Part shown: one piece after another, positions 53,683-63,766 of the stretch
Numbering within the stretch: the stretch's first letter is position 1
Layout: every line of letters begins with the position of its first letter
Source of the DNA: Adiantum capillus-veneris
Lineage: Eukaryota; Streptophyta; Polypodiopsida; Polypodiales; Pteridaceae
Direction of reading: 5' to 3'
Assembly: GCA_014529385.2 (NCBI GenBank)
Contig: CM043959.1
Location: 12,317,309 to 12,381,308, forward strand
Length of the DNA stretch: 64,000 nucleotides
Position numbers and translations under genes: made by a program
The notes under the pieces: generated by a model
What the model saw: the letters and a program-made list of their open reading frames with translations, nothing else
Told to the model about the DNA's origin: nothing
The model's database searches: none

Positions 53683-54290
53683 ATGAACCTTAGATCTGGT
53701 CATATACTAGCAAATCAAGGCATATTTGAAGAGACTGCTAGTAGAGTATCCACCGAAGAGGGTGTGAATCAAGGCTATCACTTGCACACTATCTTGCAAG
53801 AAGTCTCTGACACTTTTTCATAATCAACATCTGAAATGTCTTCCTATTCAACTCATTCAGAAACCGGAACGACAGTGCGATATAAGCACATATTCTATTT
53901 TTATAAGACTAATCGCCATGGAGCTCAGGTTTACTTGGATCCTAATGAAGAGTATTCTATTCGCATTGATGACCATGGCATAGAGTTTGAAGAGAAAATC
54001 AGGGCAAACAAACAAGAAAAAATGTAATGGATAGAAACGGAACTCAATATTTACAAGTCAAAAACCCTGACGTGATAGATAAGTGGGGTTTAGAAGTAAA
54101 TACCATAATTCCAGATATGGCAGTAAAAGAAGGACCACCGACTTTAGGATTTGAGGGGTATGATCAAGTTGATTTGAAGCCTTTGAAACGGCTTAGTACG
54201 GATAATCCTGGGATCGGAGTCTATTGTTGGGAGGATAGAAACGTCAAAGAACTCCTATGGACTTCTCATGCCAAATCAGGAAGCTAACAC
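53683..54290 (+). pseudogene. Gag N-terminal region of TAT-l
   Basis: ATG at 53683 (MNLRSG). TAA at 53821 where TAT-m has an Asp codon. It continues MSSYSTHSETGTT, FYFYKTNRHGAQVYLDPNEEY. A lost base near 54024 shifts the frame; the next piece (54027-54287) reads MDRNGTQYLQVKNPDVIDKWG. Not a domain I can name. Confidence 0.65.
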
Positions 54291-54448
54291 CCATGAAGAT
54301 CATCTATATCTTCAAAATCAAAGATAAGGGTTCAACATATCTACCAACCTATTTGTTTTGGGATTGTTATAACAATAAATTTGTTATGATGACTCCTAAG
54401 GAGGTGGAACAAACAAAATATCAAGGGTAGTCCATAAGGGATTGGATA

Positions 54449-55385
54449 TTGGGCCAAGGACCAGAAACTATTCCCAGAGAAGAACTCCACGAGAGATCTT
54501 TTGAGAGTAATGTTAAAAAACCAGAAACCACCTCATCACAAGAAAATTGGGTGACACTTAAGCCAGTCCAGGGCTACATGAATCACTATTTCCAACAGAC
54601 TGGTTTGAAGGACTTGAAACAGGACCAACTGCCAGGAGACCGGGAGTTGAACCAAATAGACGTGTCAGATCAGCTGATTTTCAAAAGTGGGTCAGAAAAT
54701 ACAGTGGATCTGGGGATCCATATGACCACTGAGCAAGCTTTAAACAAGTGCAAAGAGCAGAATGCATATTTGATTTCCATACTTAATTCGAGGGATTTGG
54801 ACTGACATCAGAAGGAAAAGCACTGACATGGTTCCAAAACATTCCACCAAGGTCGATCATGGACTTGAATACATTAGCTCAAGGATTTGTAGCTGCATGT
54901 TCCAAAATGGGGATCAAACACAATATGGTAGCTCAAATCCATAGCTTCAAACAGAAACAAGGTGAGTCTGTTAGGGATTGTGCAACTAGAGTGAAGCAAT
55001 ACATTGCAAGATGCCCAGAGCTGGAGATACCTGCAAAAGAAAGATTTGTGGACAACCCATGTACATATATTAGCCTAATATGGCTCCAACTCAAAGACCA
55101 CCTATGGGTATGAAAATACCTCAACCTGTGTTGGGTCAACAACCTCCATATCTTGGACATAATGCAGTGCCTGTAAAGTACATGCATTCAGAGGGAGATA
55201 TAGATGAACAACCATTAGTGCCTGTTATACCCTATGTTGAGCCTAGTCTAGCTACAGTAATGGTAGAAGGAGATTGGTATTATTCACATCCACCACTAAT
55301 GGAAGAACCTGTGACTTATAATACACCGAGCTTGCATCGATGTACTATGTAGCTAATCAAGGTGTTAGACCTCCAATGGTAAGAC
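54449..55385 (+). pseudogene. Gag capsid-like region of TAT-l
   Basis: Pieces 54449-54805, 54859-55113 and 55080-55352. The second has FVAACSKMGIKHNMVAQI, SFKQKQGESVRDCATRVKQYI, which fits the capsid core of plant Gypsy gag. The third is Pro/Tyr-rich linker. Frame breaks separate them. Confidence 0.6.
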
Positions 55386-55850
55386 CCATGTGATTAAGCA
55401 AGAACTGGAAACTGTTATAATTGTGGTGCAGATGATCATTGGAAAAATGAATGCCCAGAACCTGACAAGAACCTTAAGCCAATTGAAGCTTATTGCATAC
55501 AATGTTGCAAAAAGGGAGGACACTTCCCTGAGGATTGTCCAAAAAATCCTTTAAGCAAGGGTAAAACTGTAGTGAACGTAGTTCAAGTGATACCTTGTAG
55601 CTCATCTGAGAGTGAACCGATTGTTCCAATCAAGGTAATCACCAGAGCCCAAGCTAAGAAAAAGAAACATAACTCCTCGAATGATTTGGAGAATACTCAA
55701 AATTTCCTCTCAAAAGACCAAAAGAAGCAGAAGCAAGAGGTATGAGATGAGAAAACAAAAACAAAGGGCTGAAATTGAGGAGAAAGCAAAGAGACTATTC
55801 CAGAAAAAAATGAAAGAAATTGGAAGCGAAATCGAGGAAACCACAGTTTA
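55386..55850 (+). pseudogene. Double zinc knuckle and basic/coiled tail of TAT-l gag
   Basis: CYNCGADDHWKNEC is a full Cys-x2-Cys-x4-His-x4-Cys knuckle. CIQCCKKGGHFPEDC is a second, with an extra residue. A Lys/Arg/Glu-rich helical stretch follows, ending TAA near 55850. Nucleic-acid binding in the particle. Confidence 0.72.
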
Positions 55851-55866
55851 ATCTGGAGGATCAATT

Positions 55867-56433
55867 TTGGTAGACAAAATTTTTGAGCCTATTAATGGAG
55901 CCTTGGAAGCTTACCAAGCGGGACTTAAAGCAGGCCAAAACATGGAAAACAAATGGAAAAACTATCCTTCTCCAGACATGGAAGCAGCTAAGCTTGAAGC
56001 TTATCAAAATTTGGTAAGAATTACTCAAGAGACGCTGGAAAAACAAAAACCCAAGCTCGAGGGTATAGCAAAACCTGAGGAGCTTGTGGTAGAAACCAGT
56101 AAAGAAAAATCCAAAGTGGTGGTAGAACCCCACCTTGAAACAAAAGAGCTAGAACTTATAGTGCTAGACAACGAAGATGCCTTAGACAGAATTCCATTCG
56201 TGGAAGGAGATTGGCCAAGACACTTATGGGAAAAAGTTAGAGAGATTAATGATGGAAGCCTAACATTGAAGTCAGCTCCTATAGAGGAAGTTTGGTTAGA
56301 CAATCTACCCCCTGATATGGACATGGATGTACAATCCTTGTATGGGGATTGCGGCTCTGAAGCTTCAGGAATGTCTAAACCATTGACTTTGAAAACACTA
56401 CCTCTTACTTGGGCAACGAAGATGAATACATAG
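55867..56433 (+). pseudogene. Unidentified linker frame between gag and protease (TAT-l)
   Basis: 188 open codons, highly charged (KSKVVVEPHLETKELEL, then FVEGDWPRHLWEKV). No domain recognised. The next frame overlaps it by about 25 bases in a different register. Confidence 0.5.
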
Positions 56434-57270
56434 TGTGTAAAACCACTCAGATAAAAAGAGCGGAACAGACCCTAGAAGTAGACAACCTTCATTCAATCAT
56501 GTGTACACCCATTCAATGCACTCTTACTTTAGGAGAACTGTTAAAAATCAGACCATATTTATGGAATGATATACAGAAAACTCTAGAGAAGGTGGGGATA
56601 ACAGGCTTAATTGCAAAGAATTTGGGAAAATTGAAACACAAACTGGATATCAAAGAGATTCGATCTATTCCAATGAACAAAGTTGGAGAATACTACGAAG
56701 GGGAAGAAGGAAACACAGCCCTTCCAGTGAGATATAATGATATCGAAACCATGGCAATACTGGATAGCAGGGCAGGCATAGCCATAGCCACAAAAGTAGT
56801 ATGGGAATCCTGGGAACAACCAATCATTAGACAAACTCAAATTAAATTGCAATTGGCTGATGGACACATCGAAAGACCCTTAGGACTCCTTGAAAAAGTG
56901 ATAGTTAATTCATGTGGGATTGAATATCAACACACTTTATCCATAGTGGACTTTGAAAAGAAACTCAATTACAAAATCATCTTGGGAAGACCTTCCATGT
57001 GACAAGTACAACTCATCCAGGATTGGGGAAACAATTATCTGTACTTGAAGCAAGTGGGATCAATAACAAGGGTTAATCTAAAAGATCACACTTATAGAGA
57101 TGTCATGAAAACGCCCATACAAGAATTTGATTCAGTCTCTTCGGCTGAAACTAAGCTTACATCTTGTGAACAAAGACACACCTATTTGGATGTGTGGAGC
57201 CTCAGAAAACGGGAGCTTAAAACGAGAAGAATGATCTTCATGGCCGTTAATTGTCCTGGCCTAGCATGAG
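56409..57270 (+). pseudogene. Aspartic protease of TAT-l
   Basis: 197-codon frame to 57002. The catalytic region reads MAILDSRAGIAI, where Arg replaces the Gly of D-S-G, and the end reads KIILGRPSM, the ILGRPxM block of this protease class. After the TGA the frame continues with QDWGNNYLYLK, as in related elements, to 57262. It stops before RT. Confidence 0.72.
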
Positions 57271-57853
57271 AAGTCCACAAAAGATCTTTTATGTTCTTAT
57301 CTTGCCAACATTAGACTCCGATCCTAGGATTATCCGTACTAAGCCGTTTCAAGGGCTTCAAGTCTACTTGATCGTATCCCTCGAATTCCATAGTTGGTGG
57401 TCCTTCTTTTGCCGACATATCCTGGATTATACTGTTTACTTCTAATCCCCATTTGTCTATCACATCAGGATTTTCAACCTATACATATTGAGTTCCATTT
57501 CGATCCATGTACATTTTTCCTTGCTTGTTGGCCCTAACTTCTTCTTCGAACTTAATACCATGATCATCAATGCAAATAGCATACTCTTCGTTAGGATCCA
57601 AGTAAAACTGGCCTCCATGACGATTAGTCTTGTAAAAAGAGAGTATATGCTTGTAGCGCATTGTCGTTCTGATTTTTGAGTGAGTCGAGTAAGAAGACAT
57701 TTCGGATGTTGAATCTGAAAAAGTGTCCGAGACTTCTTTAGGAATTATGTGCAAGGAATTGCCTTGATTTGCACTTTCTTCAGTGGATACTCTACTGGTG
57801 TTTTCTCCAAATAGGCCTTGATTTCCTATTACACAACTGGATCTAAGGTTCAT
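57263..57853 (-). pseudogene. Gag N-terminal region of TAT-m
   Basis: ATG at 57853 (MNLRSS). The frame is open to 57479 without the TAA seen in TAT-l and includes SFYKTNRHGGQFYLDPNEEY and KMYMDRNGTQY. It ends in a stop at 57479-57481 and the downstream part is shifted. Truncated at 57263. Confidence 0.7.
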
Positions 57854-58258
57854 ATAGACTTATGAAGCCCTGGATAGAGTACTCACCTTAGATTGACTTG
57901 TAGTCAATTTCCACTTGACTCAATTGCAACTTTCTGTTAAGCCACTGATTCCTCGTCCGGAACCTGATTCCTGTACAAAATTTGTCAAATTAGCTATTTT
58001 TCTATAAGGACAGTAGAGCTCTTGAGAACTCCAGTGATTGGTCTCTGTATTTCACTTCAATTCATGCTATGGAAGTTGAAATTTTGACTTTCAGATTCAG
58101 CTTAGCAAAATCAAAGGTTTAATCTACAATCTGTAAATTGAGTGTATCTGTACCTATTTTGATCCAATTGAACTGAAAATTTCCCAATGATCTTATTTTA
58201 TGCTGGTCTAACATTGTATAAGCCCAAAAGTCAAATTTGAAGTCTCTGGATAGCAGAA

Positions 58259-59143
58259 TTAAATTATCGCAATTATTTACTTTTGTCACTTTTTTGCACT
58301 TTCTGGATGGGTTTGGCAAGTATACAACTTGTTAAAGCCCTTGGGCAAGTTTCAACAAGTTTGGACAAAATTTGATCAAGTTTACCCACTGTTCCGTGTT
58401 CGCAGGCTCTGATTTCGAGAATCTGGCTTAAGTCTCACTTTTGTGGTCCAAATTTCATCAAAATTGATTTGTGGGATCCAATTGATGTGCTTGACCTTGT
58501 GGTATACTTAAATTTGCAAAATCACCAAGTTTTGAAGCAAAAGTAAATAATTACGATTATTTACTTTTGACAATTTTTTACAAATTTTTGTCCCAACTTT
58601 GACACTGATCTATTAAGCACCTTATGTTAAGATCACTAGTCAATTTTCATTAAGTTTGGATAATTTTTGGTCAAATGGTTATCAATTATCTGTCCGCAGA
58701 CTCACTTTGCAATTTTTGTCACAGTTTTCACTCCAGTGATCCAAATCTTACCAAATTTGGTTTGTGGGATTATTACAACATGGTAAAGCTAATGGTATGC
58801 CAACTTGGTCAATAAAGTTCAAAAACAGGGCAGATGTAAATAATCGCTATTATTTACTTTTGTCAAATTTTTGCAAGTTTTTGGTCAACTGAGCATATGC
58901 ACATGTTTATCACATCAATATAAGCCTATGAATCAATTTTCACCAAGTTTGGATAAATTTTTCCTCTAGTCACACTCAAGATTCAAAAAGTCAGTACAAA
59001 CTTTAGTTTTCACCCAGTTTTTTGCCAGTTTAGTGATCCAAATTTCTTGGGCCTTTACAAAAGCTGTTTGTACACATGCAATGAGTCAATGGTATGAGCC
59101 TTAGCCAAATTAGAGCAAAAAGTTAATAATCGCGATTATTAAC
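58259..59143 (-). repeat. Palindromic leader repeat array of TAT-m
   Basis: Palindromes at 58259, 58541 (AAGTAAATAATTACGATTAT...), 58836 and 59122 (GTTAATAATCGCGATTATTA...) with spacings 282, 295 and 286 bp. A further half copy lies at 59259 and another at 60177. Units between them are diverged. Confidence 0.8.
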
Positions 59144-59819
59144 TTGAGGCTTGAAATGAGCATTTTTTTGAAATTTTCTCAAGGACAGTCCTTTTATGAT
59201 GTGTTTTAAACCTATGAATCAAGTCAAAACTTAGTTTGGCCTAAAAAGTCAAGAAAAAGTAAATAATCTGAGTTTTGGTCAACTTGTTGAAATTTTTACC
59301 TCGAAGTGTTCTTGAGCTTACCCACTGGTTCAGACAACTCTTAAGCTTACTCCCCAGTTGGATTGAGTGAATTCGAGTCTTTTCGTGCTCTTTCTAGCCG
59401 TAGATGTGAAATTCTGCAACCTTACATAACAACTTACACTTGATTCTTTCAGAGAGAGCAATGCTATGAAATCCACCTCAGATCCTACTTACCCTACTCC
59501 TAGTTTCTCATGCAATGGGGTTGTGGAAAGTGTCCACAAACACTCGTTTTCTTGTGTTTTTTATGTTATTCAGAGTCTTGATCTTAAGACTTGTTTCGTC
59601 TACCAACCATTCTCCAAATCCTAATCTAAATCTACAATCCTACAATCCTAAAGGTACACAGCACGTACGATTACTTCCAATCTACCTCTACACAACAAAA
59701 GACAACAATCTTAAGCTATGCGGTTTCTAAAAGAGAGTTTTGAACTCTAAGCGAATCTAGAGGAAGTTAAAGGACAATTACACAAGACACTCGTGTTTTT
59801 CCCTAGTTTAGGTCTCTTC

Positions 59820-59839
59820 GATCCTCGACAACAGCGCCA
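59820..59839 (-). other. Primer binding site of TAT-m (preferred)
   Basis: Minus strand TGGCGCTGTTGTCGAGGATC, preceded by CCCACA and TT, fits the TGGCGCCGTTGCCGGGG primer site of Tat/Athila elements. TAT-l has no counterpart; its leader lacks about 0.85 kb here. Confidence 0.6.
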
Positions 59840-59841
59840 AA

Positions 59842-60763
59842 TGTGGGACGCATGTCTAACCTCACCATCCTATCTTTTTGCAGTATTAGCGAGAACCACG
59901 ATTAATTTGTCAAACCATGGGATGAAGCTGACTCGACTAGTGCATAGAGGCTACAAGAGGTTGTCAATCATCTTGGAAAACAACTAACAACTCGCATCTA
60001 ACTCAAGCTACACTCAAGTGACTGAAATCACCAAAAGCCAATCACTCATCGGCAAGCAAATCACATCCGTTACAGCATCAAATGACATCCAAACGCAACG
60101 AAACTTCTAGGATAAGTTTATAAGACCTAAGCACACATGTCTATGGCTTCAAATCCCACTTTAGGTCAAGTTCCAAAATCACGATTATTAACAACAGTGG
60201 ATTTTTGACCTAGTCGTTTTCGACCCAGAATGCATCTAAATGCTTAGCAATGATGCCCCAATACCCCGCCTATGCTTAGTTTTCGATTTAAAAGTGTAAA
60301 TTTCTAGTTATGATGAAATTAGACCGTGGGTCGGCGACGCCAAAAGCTACGAAATACTGTGAATGGCTTACGTGAATGCGTAGAGCTCTTACCTGCGGTT
60401 GCAATGCAACAAATGCATTCACAACGTGACAACCGGAGAGGGAGTAGGAAGCGCGAGAAGGAGAGAAGTGAGCGCCGTTAGCTGACGCTGTGTATTTCTT
60501 ATCCAAAAACTTATAGAAAACATACAAAAATTTGCTTTTATACCTTAGCCAAGATTTTTGGGTGGTCAAAAGTAATAATCTGGAGTTCTACCAAAGCTGG
60601 GAATTGAATGGCTAATACAATCTGGAAGCTTGTAGCCGTGGCTCATTAATTACAAGGTTCATCAAGAAAACAAGAGTTACAATATTCCCGATTTATCAAA
60701 ATAATAATTGTTTTTACAAGGAGAACTCTGAAAAATGGTGTCCATATTAGCTTGCTGCTAACA
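59842..60763 (-). repeat. 5' LTR of TAT-m
   Basis: If the primer site at 59820-59839 is right, the LTR is 922 bp, TG...CA, with TATA (complement of 60533-60550) and the CAG/GTAAGAGC donor (complement of 60391-60396). An alternative, shorter LTR would end near 60345 beside TGGCGTCGCCGACCC. Confidence 0.5.
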
Positions 60764-62121
60764 TCCATTGACATGGCTTCCTTATAGCAGGAAGGCTCTC
60801 CACAATCTGTCAACATAATGTAGTCCAATGAGGTAGTAAATCTATCAGGAGGCCTTGAAACTCTTGTAGACCTTCTAATAACTGCTTGAGCCGGTTGTCC
60901 CTCAGCAACATCTTGTACTACAAGAGGATTCTGTACTTGTTGTCTGACATTAGGCACTTCAGTCCTATTGTGGACAATTCCATCTTCTTGGAAGATAACT
61001 CTCCTGACGTCCACTGTATGCACAGGCTTCTTATGCATCTTTTCTTCATTGAGGTATACGTCATTACTGCGAACTATCCTTTTAGCTTCACGATCCCATA
61101 ACCAAAATCCCATCTCGCTAAGATTGCCATAGCCAAGAAATATGAATTTCTTTGACTTAGGAGCCAACTTGCTTCGAAACTCCTTTGGAACATGGCAATA
61201 CGCTTCACAACCAAAGACTCTAAGATGCTTGTAAGAAGGTGGCTTCCCAGACCAAAGCTCTTCAGGTACCTTCTCATCTAAAGCCTTGTTAGGAGATCTA
61301 TTAATAAGATGGATAGCAGCTGCTAACGCTTCCGCCCAAAATCCATTAGGCAACTCTGCATTAGACAACATGCTATGTAACTTCTCTTGTATGGTACGGT
61401 TCATCCTCTAAGCAACACCATTTTGTGGAGGGTTATATGGAGCAGTCAACTCTCTTTTGATACCTTTGGAATCACAAAAATTCTGAAAGGCTTTAGTGAC
61501 ATACTCACCACCATTGTCTGACCCCAAGCACTTTACTTTCTTGCCAGACTGATTCTCCACTAATGTCACAAAATTTTGAAATTTTGAAAGAACTTTATCC
61601 TTCTTCCTGAGAGGATATACCCACACTTTCCTTGAGAATTCATCAATGAATGTAACAAAGTACAATGAACCTCCCATGGATACGTTAGGCATAGGCCAAT
61701 AGACATCACTATGCACTAACTCTAATGGCTCACTTTTTTGAGTGCTTCCCCTTTTGTGTGGTGAGTGTGTTTGTTTACCATAAAGACAATGCTCACAAAC
61801 TGAAAAGTTTGAGAAATTGAAGCCATGCACATAACCAGGACGAGATAAGGTTTTCATTCCCTTTTGAGACATATGTCCTCACCGGCGATGCCACAAAGAA
61901 ACACTTGGCTGCTCGGTTACACAAATTACATGGTTTTTAACATTGGATACATGTAGCATGTACAAAGTCCTAGACTTTGAACCATGTGCTACCACTAAAG
62001 AACCTTTGGTGATCTTCCACAAACTATCACCAAATGTGCAATAATATCCTGCATCATCCAATTGTCCTGTACTAATCAAGCTTTTGGTAAGCTTCGGCAC
62101 ATGTCTCACATTCTTGAGCAT
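60764..62121 (-). pseudogene. Copia GAG-pre-integrase and integrase (COP-n)
   Basis: 62121 down: LKNVRHVPKLTKSLISTGQLD, then WHRR-[TGA]-GHMSQKG with the zinc His pair and CEHCLYGK with the Cys pair. Core: first Asp in HSDVYWPM, second in CLGSDNGGEY, and PPQNGVA-[TAG]-RMNRT, where the stop (61405-61407) replaces the catalytic Glu codon. It continues HLINRSPNKAL, RVFGCEAYCHVP, FLGYGN and a Thr/Val/Pro linker (STRVSRPPDRF) to the start of RT (EAMSMD), then crosses into the TAT-m LTR. Two nonsense codons only; otherwise well kept. Confidence 0.87.
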
Positions 62122-62145
62122 GAATGAAGAACATTCTGAAATTTC
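60764..62145 (-). mobile_element. COP-n: Ty1/Copia integrase remnant
   Basis: Minus-strand Copia pol from a gag-pre-integrase region to just before RT. Cut on the left by the TAT-m LTR and on the right by TAT-o. All three open pieces are in the same frame, so only nonsense codons separate them. Confidence 0.85.
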
Positions 62146-62518
62146 AGCCGCACGTCACCGACACCAACTATGTCGCAAGCAAAATCATTGCCAAGACGAA
62201 CACGACCTTTACGGGCTTGTTAACCCTCACGACACACGGACACCCATCACCTACGACGGACGTGTATTATGTATTTGGTAGAGTCGAGTACTGGGCTTGT
62301 CGGACCAATAGGAAAAGGGTAAGAGTGATCGCCAATGAGAGGCGCACTTTAACTTGGACATTCAAGGGATTAGTTGGCTAAGCATGGGCGCCCAAGTGTG
62401 AATGGGGTGAGCTCCTATAAAAGCCAACTAAACCTAATTTTTACTCATTCTCTCATTTGTGCAATTGAAGAGTGCTCTTACTCCATCTCCATCTCCATCT
62501 TCTTCTTCTTCACCTCCT

Positions 62519-62556
<38 letters not shown>

Positions 62557-62807
62557 GGAGAGTGTGTGTGCGATCGAGCATTACGAAGGCACGGCGGCGG
62601 CGAAGCGGTTGAGCGCGGCACGACTGCAGCTTCTTCTTCATTGCGGCGAGGAATCCACCACGAAGGCGAGCGTAGAGCGGTGAGTGACACACCCTTTGTT
62701 TTCTTGAGCTTGCTAGTTTAGGCTTGTTGTGTGCTTGGAGCCGTTTGTGGCTCGCATACGGTGTATTGGCAAGTCCCTTGCTTCGACAGTGCGGCAAGGA
62801 GCGCACA
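62139..62807 (+). repeat. 5' LTR of TAT-o
   Basis: TATA box CTATAAAAG at 62415-62423, a (TG)n(AG)n tract at 62519-62556, and an end GCGCACA before the primer site. Confidence 0.6.
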
Positions 62808-62811
62808 TTTT

Positions 62812-62831
62812 TGGCGCCGCTGCCGGGGATA
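62812..62831 (+). other. Primer binding site of TAT-o
   Basis: TGGCGCCGCTGCCGGGGATA, four bases after the LTR end, the standard Tat/Athila-type site. Confidence 0.88.
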
Positions 62832-63766
62832 TGCCCTACACTAAGCTCGGTTAGCACTTTACGCTTTCTTCTGGTGCAATTTCTATCATAGGAAAGGCAG
62901 GGAAGGAGTGTGTGGAGATTTCTGTTTTTTGCGTTTTCTACATTTGCTGTCAAGTATCAATTTCTGCTATTGTCTGCGTTTTTTCAATTTCTGCAATTTC
63001 TGCATTTTCAAGTTTGGCGTTTTCAATTTCTGCAATTTTCTGCATTTCTGCGTTTTTTTAATTTTCTGTAATTTCTGCATTTTCTGCATTTCTGCGTTTT
63101 TTCAATTTCTGCGTTTTCTTAAATTTCTGCATATCTGCGTTTTCTGCAATTTCTGCATATCTGCGTTTTCAATTTCTGTTAAAAAAAAAATAATTCTGGA
63201 AAAAAAAAAATATGTTCTATAAAAAAAAAGGGAAAAGAAAATTCGGAAATTAAAAACGCGAGTGAGCGGGCGGCGAAATTTTTCGAAAATAAAAAACGTG
63301 ACTCTTAAAACGGACGGGTTGGTTTGTATAAAAGATAGATCGGGATCATTTTCCCAAGCCCAAGCCCAAGCCCAGGCCCAGGCCTCAGTCCTCAGTCTTA
63401 TGATATATACTAGACTCACTCTTATATATATACCCTACTCCCTCAAGAGAGAATGAGAGCATGTGGGACAAGTCCTCCACTCTCCTCCTTTCTCTTCCCA
63501 CTTGCACCCTTAGACTTTCTAGTTTGGGCCTAGTTCCCTACTGGAAATTGACAGTTTTAGGGATTCCGAGGGCATAGAGTGACCAAACGGAGGGCTGTAA
63601 AGCACGGCACGACCCTCTGATCGATACGTTCGTTTCGAGCCATCACACGGCCCATTCCACGACACGCTCTAAAAAATCTAGCAAAAAAACAAACAAAAAA
63701 CACGCTAAAAACTAGTCACAAGGCTTCCTAGAGCAGCTTTTTGACACCTTAGGGTATCAAAAGCAC
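62832..63766 (+). other. Leader of TAT-o with TTTCTGC-type simple repeats
   Basis: From 62930 to 63180 the strand is made of TTTCTGC, TTTCAATTTCTGC and GCGTTTTCTGC words; at 63355-63385 there is an (AAGCCC)n tract. No gene. Confidence 0.75.

Larger units (their letters stand above)
51684..57262 (+). mobile_element. TAT-l: Tat/Athila-like Gypsy element, 3'-truncated
   Basis: Plus-strand element with 5' LTR start TGTTAGAAGCAAGC at 51684, TATA box at 51894, a long leader with palindromic repeats, gag beginning MNLRSG at 53683, two zinc knuckles and a protease. RT is not reached: at 57262 the sequence turns into the reverse complement of its own gag region (TAT-m). Lineage is judged from the M-x-LRSG gag start and the TGGCG-type primer site. 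Confidence 0.68.
57263..60763 (-). mobile_element. TAT-m: second copy of the TAT-l family, inverted
   Basis: Reads from LTR start TGTTAGCAGCAAGC at 60763 down to 57263, where it ends inside the gag N-terminal region and abuts TAT-l tail to tail. LTR, leader repeats and gag start match 51684-54276. There is no zinc knuckle, protease or 3' LTR on this side. The 5' end lies inside COP-n. Confidence 0.72.
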
